Positions 1 through 4,791 are shown, counted from the first letter of the stretch. The stretch: DNA of 12,756 bases from Pseudomonadota bacterium (GCA_029781465.1 JAKOWQ010000152.1:1-12756), one strand, 5' to 3'. The notes: generated from the sequence alone by a model not told the origin. A program made the numbers and translations.

Positions 1-213
1 ACCCTGCTCGGCATCGGTGCAGAACTGGCCGCCGACGACAATGATCGCCTGATCAGCGCCATTCGCGGCGGCGCGCAGGACACGATCAACGATGCCGGCC
101 AGCAGATCGTTCGGCGCCAGCTCAATGTGGCGCCGACGCTCACCATCCGGCCCGGCTTTCCGGTCCGCGTGGTCGTTACGCGCGACCTTGTCCTCGAACC
201 CTATGGCGGATGA
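1..213 (+). CDS. trbI: Conjugal transfer protein TrbI (VirB10 family), C-terminal part only
   Basis: The reading frame is open from base 1 to TGA at 211-213, so the 5' part lies outside the window and only the last 70 residues are visible. They contain the end signature of the TrbI/VirB10 fold: a segment rich in Gly, Asp and Gln (RGGAQDTINDAGQQIVRRQL), then TLTIRPGFPVRVVVTRDLVL. VirB10/TrbI proteins span inner and outer membranes and form the core channel of P-type (trb) type IV secretion systems that pair mating cells. A DUF2274 gene starts 3 bases after the stop, the usual neighbour of trbI in trb clusters of integrative elements. Family assignment is confident from motif and neighbour; whether the whole trb cluster is intact cannot be judged here. 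Confidence 0.85.
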   Translation, partial: TLLGIGAELAADDNDRLISAIRGGAQDTINDAGQQIVRRQLNVAPTLTIRPGFPVRVVVTRDLVLEPYGG

Positions 214-216
214 TCC

Positions 217-459
217 ATGGCGAAACTGAAACTCGGCCCCATCGCCGACGACCGACCCGTCAAACTCACCATCGAGCTTCCCGCCGCGGTGCATCGCGAC
301 CTCATCGCCTACGCCGAGGTCCTGGGCCGGGAGACGGGCCAGCCTGTGGGCGAGCCGGCCAAGCTGATCGCCCCGATGGTGGAACGCTTCATGGCAACCG
401 ATCGTGCATTCGCGAAGGCGCGGCGGAACCCTCAGTCGCCATTGTCCAGCAAGGGATAG
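217..459 (+). CDS. DUF2274 domain protein, trb-cluster associated (intact copy)
   Basis: An 80-residue protein starts at ATG 217, three bases after the trbI stop, so it is very probably co-translated with trbI. It opens with MAKLKLGPIADDRPVKLTIE and continues with a helical segment resembling the DUF2274 family, small proteins found next to trbI in conjugative elements; their biochemical role is not known. The layout (short beta strand KLTIELP followed by two helices) resembles ribbon-helix-helix proteins, which would suit a DNA-binding role, but that is inference. Its last 28 bases overlap the position where a convergent lysR gene ends in the ancestral arrangement. A second, 5'-truncated copy of this gene lies at 1539-1729. 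Confidence 0.8.
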   Translation: MAKLKLGPIADDRPVKLTIELPAAVHRDLIAYAEVLGRETGQPVGEPAKLIAPMVERFMATDRAFAKARRNPQSPLSSKG

Positions 460-620
460 CGCTCCTCGAGCAGCTTGAGGAAGTGCGCCAGCGCCGGAAT
501 TGTCGTGTCGCCCTTGCCTGCAAGCCGTAGCTGATTCAGCTCGGACCGCTGCTGCCGCGCGCCTCGCACATCAGGCTGATACGACTGAGAAGGAAGGTCT
601 TATCCTTGAGGCCGGTCCAG
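269..620. repeat. Direct repeat copy A (DUF2274 3' part plus decayed lysR 3' end)
   Basis: This stretch matches copy B at 1539-2062 in the same orientation. The DUF2274 part (269-459) aligns with 1539-1729 over 191 positions with 18 mismatches and no gaps by hand count. After base 459 copy A has lost blocks present in copy B: 42 bases between two GCCTCGC words, and about 134 bases replaced by 5, plus single-base indels. Homology stops at base 620 (GTCCAG), directly before the exonuclease cassette. Confidence 0.85.
432..620 (-). pseudogene. Decayed 3' remnant of a lysR-type gene
   Basis: Read on the minus strand, this segment matches the C-terminal coding part of the intact lysR gene (1702-2062). 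It retains the stop codon (TCA on the plus strand at 432-434) and the sequence encoding the last LEERYPLL residues. It has single-base indels near 500-515 that shift the frame, a 42-base deletion at the GCCTCGC word (561-567; the two parent words are at 1832-1838 and 1874-1880 in the intact copy), and a loss of about 134 bases replaced by five near 580-584. The rest of the gene, including the whole DNA-binding domain, is absent. It cannot encode a functional regulator. The 42-base loss is the kind made by replication slippage between short direct repeats. Confidence 0.8.
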
Positions 621-672
621 CATGTGTATATTTCTCAAGTCACAGGCGGAGAATAGCGAGGGGGACGTGCCA

Positions 673-1536
673 ATGAACTTCGTAGCAATAGACGTGGAAA
701 CCGCCAATGCAGATATGGCGTCAATCTGCTCTATCGGAGCCGTGAAATTCGAGCGTGGCAAGATTGTCGGCGAATGGTACTCGCTGGTCGATCCGCAAGA
801 TTACTTCGACGGCATCAATGTCTCTATCCATGGCATCGACGTGGACATGGTGAGGGGCGCGCCGACCTATGCGGAAGCGTCGCGGACACTTCACGACATG
901 CTTCGGGACGCCGTTGCCGTCACCCATACCCACTTCGACCGGGTCGCCACGCACCAAGCGTCAAACCGATGGGCTGTTGCAGAGCCAACCTGCACATGGC
1001 TCGACTCAGCCCGTGTTGCCCGTCGCACCTGGGCGGAGTGCGCCAGCAGCGGCTACGGTCTCGCGGACGTTTGCAGGCTGATCGGATACGAGTTCCAGCA
1101 CCACCATGCCCTGGAGGATGCAAGGGCGGCCGGACACATCCTTCTGACTGCGATGCAGAAGACCGGCCTCGACCTCGACGGCTGGCTATCCCGGGTTCGG
1201 CAGCCCATTGATCCGTCCTCCAGTAGCGCTGGTGCTGCTATCCGGCGCGACGGCAACCCGGACGGTCCGCTGTTTGGGGAAGTGATCGTGTTCACCGGGG
1301 CGCTGGCGATTCCGCGTCGTGAAGCCGCCGATCTAGCTGCATCGGTAGGGTGCGAGGTTGATTCCGGCGTCACGAAGAAGACGACGCTGTTGGTGGTGGG
1401 CGACACCGACGTGCAACGCCTCGCTGGACACGAGAAGAGTTCCAAACATCGCAAGGCGGAGGAGCTGGCCAGCAAGGGCTTCCCCATCCGCATCATCCGA
1501 GAAACGGACTTCCGCGAGCTCGTGGCCCTGGCCTGA
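673..1536 (+). CDS. DEDDh 3'-5' exonuclease (DnaQ-like) with C-terminal BRCT domain
   Basis: The protein has 287 residues. The N-terminal exonuclease domain (about 1-165) carries Exo I as D7 and E9 (AIDVETAN), Exo II around D89 (VTHTHFDR) and Exo III with H144 and D149 (HHALEDA), so all DEDDh metal-binding and catalytic positions are present. A Pro/Ser/Gly linker (about 178-200) leads to a BRCT domain (about 202-285) containing VIVFTGAL, a conserved-looking GCEVDSGVTKKTTLLVVG core and a basic segment KSSKHRKAEEL. Such proteins resemble the DNA polymerase III epsilon subunit; BRCT domains bind DNA ends or partner proteins. I chose ATG 673 because GAGGGGG lies 8 bases upstream. An upstream in-frame ATG at 622 would add 17 residues but falls at the repeat junction. 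The gene is bracketed by direct repeats inside a trb cluster, so it is probably cargo; a role in DNA repair, defence or counter-defence is inference. Confidence 0.85.
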   Translation: MNFVAIDVETANADMASICSIGAVKFERGKIVGEWYSLVDPQDYFDGINVSIHGIDVDMVRGAPTYAEASRTLHDMLRDAVAVTHTHFDRVATHQASNRWAVAEPTCTWLDSARVARRTWAECASSGYGLADVCRLIGYEFQHHHALEDARAAGHILLTAMQKTGLDLDGWLSRVRQPIDPSSSSAGAAIRRDGNPDGPLFGEVIVFTGALAIPRREAADLAASVGCEVDSGVTKKTTLLVVGDTDVQRLAGHEKSSKHRKAEELASKGFPIRIIRETDFRELVALA

Positions 1537-1538
1537 GC

Positions 1539-1729
1539 CCATCGAGCTTCCCGCCGCGGAGCATCGCGACATCGTCGTCTATGCCGAGGTCCTGGGCCGG
1601 GAGACGGGCCAGCCTGTTGGTGGGCCGGCCAAGCTGATCGCACCGATGGTGGAACGCTTCGCGGCGACCGATCGCGCGTTCGCGAAGGCGCGGCGAAAAC
1701 CTCAGTCGCCATTGGACAGCAAGGGATAG
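1539..1729 (+). pseudogene. 5'-truncated second copy of the DUF2274 gene
   Basis: This fragment encodes the equivalent of residues 18-80 of the intact DUF2274 protein, from IELPAAEHRD to PLDSKG, ending at TAG 1727-1729. The start codon, ribosome binding site and first 17 codons are missing. The frame is open into the 3' part of the exonuclease gene in a different reading frame, so there is no natural start. The coding frame has no internal stop or frameshift and substitutions are moderate, so it may have been under selection before truncation. Its end still overlaps the end of the convergent lysR gene by 28 bases (1702-1729), which preserves the ancestral tail-to-tail layout. Confidence 0.8.
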
Positions 1730-2062
1730 CGTTCTTCGAGCAGCTTGAGGAAATGCGCCAGCGCCGGATTGTCGTTGTCGCCTTGCCAGTAGGCGGCGTA
1801 GCTGATCCGGCTCGGGCCGTTACCGTCGCGCGCCTCGCGATAGACGACGCCCACATAGCTGGCGCCAATGCATGCCTCGCACATCAGGCTGACGCCGAAT
1901 CCCGCGCCGACCAGGCTCTTGATGTTCTCACGGCTGATGTCATGGCTGATGACCTTAGGACGCTCGCCGGGCGCGGCGAGTTTCGCCAGAAGGATGTCCT
2001 GGATCTCCGGTCCCGGATCGCGCTGGCTGAGGAGGAAGGTCTCGTCCTTGAGATCCGTCCAG
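1539..2062. repeat. Direct repeat copy B (truncated DUF2274 plus lysR 3' half)
   Basis: This is the second copy of the segment at 269-620. It begins abruptly at CCATCGAGCTTC, two bases after the exonuclease stop codon, at the point corresponding to codon 18 of the intact DUF2274 gene. It continues into the complete lysR gene. At about 10 percent divergence in the gap-free part, the two copies are not a recent tandem duplication, unless the decayed copy has evolved very fast. Confidence 0.85.
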
Positions 2063-2619
2063 TAGACGATGTTGTTGCTCGCTAGCCGGTGGCCTTCTGG
2101 CAGCGCGACCATGACGCGCTCGCTCCACAGCGGCATGGCCTTCACATTGCGTGCGGTCGGCTCTCCGGTGACGATGGCGACGTCGAGCGCGCCGCGCTCC
2201 AGGCCGGCGAACAGGCTCCGCCGCGTTCCCTCGATCGTCTGAATGTCCACCTTCGGGAAGCGGGCCGCGTACTCCATCAGGCTGGCACGCAGATTGCCGG
2301 CCGAGAGCGACGTGTAGAACCCGATTGTGAGCTGGCCGGATTCGCCCTTGCCCATGTCTTTGGCGGTCGCCGCCATATGGTCGACGGTTTCGACAAGGTG
2401 GCGGGAGGTCCGCAGCACTTCGGCGCCGGCGGTCGTCAGGCGCACACCGCCGCTGGTTCGCTCGAACACTTTGACGCCCAGACGGTCTTCCATCTGCCGA
2501 ATGCAGCGGCTCAGTGTCGACTGCTTGACACCAAGTTCCTCAGCCGCGCGTCTGAAGCTCCTGAAATGAGCAGCGGCGACCGCATAGCGTAGATGTCTCA
2601 GTTCGATACCCGCTGCCAG
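1702..2619 (-). CDS. LysR-type transcriptional regulator
   Basis: The full reading frame is 305 residues, normal for the family. The N-terminal winged helix-turn-helix covers about residues 5-62: IELRHLRYAVAAAHF, then RRAAEELGVKQSTLSRCIRQ and EDRLGVKVFERTSGGVRLT. The remainder is the periplasmic-binding-protein-like effector domain. No ATG, GTG or TTG exists between the upstream in-frame TAG and residue 42. The best start is CTG at 2617-2619, which lies 9 bases after AGGAGGAG and gives the usual N-terminus. An ATG start at 2493 would remove the recognition helix. LysR regulators bind DNA as tetramers and respond to a small ligand; its position next to trbI and DUF2274 suggests control of transfer genes or of cargo, but the ligand is unknown. 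Its 3' end overlaps the DUF2274 fragment on the other strand. Confidence 0.85.
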   Translation of the reverse strand: MAAGIELRHLRYAVAAAHFRSFRRAAEELGVKQSTLSRCIRQMEDRLGVKVFERTSGGVRLTTAGAEVLRTSRHLVETVDHMAATAKDMGKGESGQLTIGFYTSLSAGNLRASLMEYAARFPKVDIQTIEGTRRSLFAGLERGALDVAIVTGEPTARNVKAMPLWSERVMVALPEGHRLASNNIVYWTDLKDETFLLSQRDPGPEIQDILLAKLAAPGERPKVISHDISRENIKSLVGAGFGVSLMCEACIGASYVGVVYREARDGNGPSRISYAAYWQGDNDNPALAHFLKLLEERYPLLSNGD

Positions 2620-2627
2620 CGATCGGA

Positions 2628-2635
2628 ACTCCTCC
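2628..2635 (-). promoter_or_regulatory. Strong Shine-Dalgarno deciding the CTG start of lysR
   Basis: On the minus strand AGGAGGAG ends 9 bases before CTG at 2619-2617. It begins with the AG of the TAG stop that closes the upstream frame. No standard start codon lies within reach, so this site is the main support for a CTG start. Confidence 0.6.
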
Positions 2636-2696
2636 TAGCGCTTCCGGCCCCGCCCAGCCTGGCGTCACCGGGAGACTGATGTTCGGCCGATGCGCG

Positions 2697-2710
2697 ACCG
2701 TTTCAACGGT
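2697..2710. promoter_or_regulatory. Palindrome upstream of lysR, possible operator
   Basis: Two six-base arms, ACCGTT and AACGGT, are separated by TC and pair perfectly. The site is roughly 80 bases upstream of the proposed lysR start, a distance at which an autoregulatory site would be expected. A short palindrome can occur by chance, so this is weak. Confidence 0.25.
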
Positions 2711-2793
2711 ATGCCCTAGACACGCTGGAATTGTGTCGCACCCGGACTGCGCAACCGACTCGGATCGTCAGCCGCTGACAGGAGTATAATCCG

Positions 2794-2910
2794 ATGAGTC
2801 TCCGAACGCTAATGAGAAGCATTCGCATATGTCGGCGACGGTTGGTTCGCTTGTCAGCAGACCGCCGTCTGCGCGCTACGGCATCCGGCGACTTTCGTCC
2901 TGCTGCCTAG
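2794..2910 (+). CDS. Possible small Arg-rich protein, 38 residues, unknown
   Basis: ATG 2794 follows AGGAG (2780-2784) with a 9-base spacer and the frame runs 38 codons to TAG 2908-2910. The predicted product begins MSLRTLMRSIRICRRRLVRL and is strongly basic with many arginines. I do not recognise it. In GC-rich DNA such arginine-rich frames are often spurious, and the only argument for it is the well-spaced ribosome binding site in an otherwise empty region. Confidence 0.2.
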   Translation: MSLRTLMRSIRICRRRLVRLSADRRLRATASGDFRPAA

Positions 2911-2949
2911 ATTGCACCTAGATCACAACCGACAGGGGCCGCTCTAAGC

Positions 2950-2971
2950 AAAAACGGCCCCGAAGGGCCGT
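2950..2971 (-). terminator. Rho-independent terminator of tRNA-Gly
   Basis: On the minus strand ACGGCCC, loop TTCG, GGGCCGT is followed by a T run. The 7-base GC-rich stem capped by a UUCG tetraloop about 30 bases after the tRNA 3' end is a classic intrinsic terminator. Confidence 0.85.
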
Positions 2972-2984
2972 CTTCAAGTGCTTG

Positions 2985-3001
2985 ATTTTCCTTTGGAAAA
3001 T
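2985..3001. repeat. Perfect inverted repeat touching the tRNA 3' end
   Basis: ATTTTCC, spacer TTT, GGAAAAT: seven paired bases on each side, ending at 3001, immediately next to the encoded CCA of the tRNA (3002-3004). In the transcript it would form an AU-rich hairpin between the tRNA and its terminator, possibly a processing signal. As DNA it lies where the edge of a tRNA attachment site would be. Confidence 0.6.
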
Positions 3002-3076
3002 TGGAGCGGGCGAAGGGATTCGAACCCTCGACCCCGACCTTGGCAAGGTTGTGCTCTACCCCTGAGCTACGCCCGC
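3002..3076 (-). tRNA. tRNA-Gly (anticodon GCC)
   Basis: A 75-base gene with encoded CCA. The acceptor arms GCGGGCG and CGCCCGC pair fully. The D arm (TAGCTCAGGGGTAGAGC), anticodon stem-loop ACCTTGCCAAGGT with anticodon GCC, and T arm with GGTTCGAATCC are all standard, followed by discriminator T and CCA. It decodes GGC/GGU glycine codons. Its 3' end faces the conjugative element on the left. The 3' end of tRNA-Gly(GCC) is a well-known integration target, for example of ICEclc-type elements, so this gene is a candidate attachment site; no integrase or second copy of the end is visible in the window. Confidence 0.97.
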
Positions 3077-3087
3077 TCGAACGTTCG

Positions 3088-3115
3088 CGGCCCGCTGCCT
3101 GAGGCTGGCGGGCCG
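3088..3115. repeat. GC-rich hairpin upstream of the tRNA
   Basis: CGGCCCGC (3088-3095) pairs with GCGGGCCG (3108-3115), and inside it GCC/GGC pair around a TGA loop. It begins 12 bases before the mature tRNA 5' end and would lie in the tRNA precursor leader. No T run follows on either strand, so it is not an obvious terminator; a role in leader processing is possible. Confidence 0.5.
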
Positions 3116-3127
3116 GGGTGAGGCGCG

Positions 3128-3156
3128 CGGTTAGCATCGCCCCGGCAGCTTGCCAA
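3128..3156 (-). promoter_or_regulatory. Putative promoter of tRNA-Gly
   Basis: On the minus strand TTGGCA (3156-3151) is followed after 17 bases by TAACCG (3133-3128), with a TG one base before the -10 hexamer (TGCTAACCG), an extended -10 arrangement. The -35 is five of six to consensus, the -10 is poor. It would start transcription some 45 bases upstream of the mature tRNA. Confidence 0.35.
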
Positions 3157-3164
3157 GGGGAAAA
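3148..3164. repeat. Inverted motif, arm 1
   Basis: GCTTGCCAAGGGGAAAA here is the reverse complement of TTTTCCCTTGGCAAGC at 3255-3270, apart from one extra G. This arm covers the putative -35 of the tRNA promoter. Confidence 0.6.
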
Positions 3165-3193
3165 TTGGCATTGCCACGCAGACTTACTTTAAG
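3165..3193 (+). promoter_or_regulatory. Putative promoter of the cnoX-LON operon
   Basis: TTGGCA (3165-3170), five of six to the -35 consensus, is followed by a 17-base spacer and TTTAAG (3188-3193), four of six to TATAAT. Transcription would begin near 3200 and give a leader of about 60 bases. It is back to back with the putative tRNA promoter, with only 8 bases between the two -35 boxes. Confidence 0.4.
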
Positions 3194-3254
3194 CCTTCAC
3201 AAACCGGCACAAAGGCCCACATTGGCGCTCCAGACCAGACAGAAGCGCACGGAG

Positions 3255-3270
3255 TTTTCCCTTGGCAAGC
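3255..3270. repeat. Inverted motif, arm 2, over the cnoX start codon
   Basis: TTTTCCCTTGGCAAGC contains the TTG start codon (3262-3264) and follows directly after the GGAG ribosome binding site (3251-3254). It pairs with arm 1 at 3148-3164; 90 bases lie between the arms. Confidence 0.6.
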
Positions 3271-4170
3271 ATGGGCCTCAATCTCGACGAGCAAAAGGCG
3301 GTCGACCGGTTCCGCAAAAATGTGGTCGAACCGTCGATGACCAGCCTGGTCATCCTCGACTTCTGGGCCGAATGGTGCGGGCCGTGCAAGGCGCTTGCCC
3401 CGCTGCTCGAAAAAGTCGCGGCGGACTATGCCGACCAGGGCGTGGTGCTGGCCAAGGTCAATGTCGATGAAGAACAGTTCATCGCCGCGCAGTTCCAGGT
3501 GCGCTCGATCCCCACGGTCTATGCGATCTTCCAGGGCCAGCCGATCGCCGATCTGACCAATGCGCGCAGCGAATCGCAGCTGACCGCCATGCTCGACCAG
3601 TTGCTGGCCAAGCTGCCGGTCAAGCCAGGAGGTCCGCCGCAGGAAGATATCGCACCGTTGCTGGCAATGGGCGAGCAGGTGCTGGCCGAGGGCGATGGCC
3701 CGCGCGCAGCCGGTATCTTTGCGCAGATCGCCGAAATTGCGCCCGATCATCCCGCGGTGCAGGCCGGGCTGATCCGCGCCTTGGTGGCTGCCGGCGAAAT
3801 TGAGCAGGCCGAGGCGGCGCTGGCCGCGCTCTCCCCCGAGCTCGCCGCCGATGCGGAGGTGGCCCGTGCCCGCGCCGCGCTCGAACTTGCCAGGAACCGA
3901 CCCGAAGCGGGCGAACTGGCCGCGCTGAGGGCCGCTGCCCAAGCCGATCCCGCCGATATGGCAGCGCGCCTGGCCTATGCCGAGGCCGCCTTTGCCGCCG
4001 GTGAACGCGATGCCGCCGCCGATGCACTGCTGGCCATGATCGGCGCCGACCGCGAGTGGAACGAGGGCGCCGCCAAGGCCCGCTTGCTCCAGATCTTCGA
4101 GGCGGTGGGGCTGGAGGATCCGTGGGTCGCCGCGCAGCGCCGGCGGCTTTCGTTGCTGCTGTTCGGCTAA
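3262..4170 (+). CDS. cnoX: CnoX/YbbN-type chaperedoxin: thioredoxin domain plus TPR-like C-terminus
   Basis: A 302-residue cytoplasmic protein. Residues about 10-115 form a thioredoxin fold with WCGPC (W38-C42), followed by KALAPLLEKVA and the conserved cis-Pro segment VRSIPTVYAIFQGQ. Residues about 125-300 are Ala-rich helical repeats of the tetratricopeptide type. This architecture is that of CnoX (YbbN), a holdase that protects clients from oxidative aggregation and hands them to GroEL. E. coli CnoX lacks the CxxC pair, whereas alphaproteobacterial CnoX (studied in Caulobacter) retains it, so this protein is probably redox-active. TTG 3262 is chosen because GGAG lies 7 bases upstream; ATG 3271 would give a protein three residues shorter. 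The LON-domain gene starts 15 bases after the stop and is likely in the same operon. Confidence 0.85.
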   Translation: MASMGLNLDEQKAVDRFRKNVVEPSMTSLVILDFWAEWCGPCKALAPLLEKVAADYADQGVVLAKVNVDEEQFIAAQFQVRSIPTVYAIFQGQPIADLTNARSESQLTAMLDQLLAKLPVKPGGPPQEDIAPLLAMGEQVLAEGDGPRAAGIFAQIAEIAPDHPAVQAGLIRALVAAGEIEQAEAALAALSPELAADAEVARARAALELARNRPEAGELAALRAAAQADPADMAARLAYAEAAFAAGERDAAADALLAMIGADREWNEGAAKARLLQIFEAVGLEDPWVAAQRRRLSLLLFG

Positions 4171-4185
4171 ATCCGATCCGGCGCG

Positions 4186-4791
4186 ATGCGAATCTCGATC
4201 TTTCCGCTGCCCGGCGCGATCCTGTTTCCGGGGATGCAGCTGCCGCTGCACATCTTCGAGCCGCGCTACCGCTCGCTGGTCAAGGATGCGCTGGCCCGCG
4301 ACCGGCGGATCGGGATGATCCAACCGCAGCGCGCCGAGGAAGGCGCGCCGCTGTTCAGCGTGGGCTGCCTGGGCAAGATCGGCGAGATCGAGGCGCTCGA
4401 CGACGGGCGTTTCAACCTGATCCTGGAGGGTGAAGCGCGCTTCCGCCTGATGAGTGAGCTCGACGCGGCAACGCCGTTCCGCCAGATCGAGGCCGAATTG
4501 CTGAGCGAGGAGAGTTACCCCGCTCTCTCCCCGGTCGAGCGCGCCGGGTTCGAGCGCGAGGCGAAGCGGTTTGCGGATTCGCAAGGCTACAATGTCGATT
4601 GGGAGGCGGTGACCCGGCTTGACGACCAGGCGCTGATCGATGGCACCAGCCAGATCGTGCCGTTCGACATCGCCGCCAAGCAGGCTCTGCTCGAGGCCGG
4701 TTCGATCAACGAACGCTGCGAATTGCTGGTCCAGCTGATGCAGTTCTTTGGCCGCCGCGACAGCGACGAGGACCGGGTTACACTGCAGTAA
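4186..4791 (+). CDS. LON substrate-binding domain protein (no ATPase or protease domain)
   Basis: A 201-residue protein that begins MRISIFPLPGAILFPGMQLP, then LHIFEPRYRSLVKDAL, the hallmark of the N-terminal (LonN/PUA-like plus helical) domain of Lon protease. Length matches that domain alone; there is no AAA+ or Ser-Lys protease part. Such stand-alone LON-domain proteins are common in alphaproteobacteria and their role is unsettled; binding of unfolded clients is an inference from Lon. It lies 15 bases downstream of the thioredoxin-TPR gene, without an obvious ribosome binding site, suggesting coupled translation and a shared proteostasis function. Its last 14 bases overlap the end of the convergent marC-type gene. 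Confidence 0.85.
   Translation: MRISIFPLPGAILFPGMQLPLHIFEPRYRSLVKDALARDRRIGMIQPQRAEEGAPLFSVGCLGKIGEIEALDDGRFNLILEGEARFRLMSELDAATPFRQIEAELLSEESYPALSPVERAGFEREAKRFADSQGYNVDWEAVTRLDDQALIDGTSQIVPFDIAAKQALLEAGSINERCELLVQLMQFFGRRDSDEDRVTLQ

Larger units (their letters stand above)
2620..2949. other. Gene-poor region between lysR and the tRNA terminator
   Basis: About 330 bases contain no recognisable gene apart from one possible 38-residue ORF (2794-2910, listed separately). A 14-base perfect palindrome (ACCGTT TC AACGGT) lies at 2697-2710, about 80 bases before the proposed lysR start, and could be an operator. No integrase, transposase or second copy of the tRNA 3' end was seen here. This stretch probably contains the outer end of the conjugative element. 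Confidence 0.5.

Noticed and set aside
622..672. Upstream ATG at 622 as the exonuclease start
   Set aside because: It lies at the edge of the lysR remnant, has a weaker ribosome binding site, and adds residues before the DxE motif that begins normally at residue 7 from ATG 673.
1053..1868. Minus-strand open frame of 271 codons across the exonuclease and DUF2274 fragment
   Set aside because: It crosses a repeat junction and lies antisense to a gene with all catalytic motifs; no recognisable protein features.
2785..2790. Perfect TATAAT as a -10 promoter element
   Set aside because: No -35-like hexamer lies 16-18 bases upstream; the bases there read GATCGT-like words. It may simply be the spacer between AGGAG and ATG 2794.
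2620..2999. Search for a partial copy of the tRNA-Gly 3' end or a Tn4371-type TTTTTCAT end
   Set aside because: Neither was found by eye; the only T run is the terminator tail of the tRNA (minus strand), so the element end is not pinned down.
3184..4584. Minus-strand open frame of 466 codons opposite the cnoX and LON genes
   Set aside because: It is antisense to two well-recognised proteins, is rich in Arg, Gln, Gly and His as typical for shadows in GC-rich DNA, and shows no family motif.
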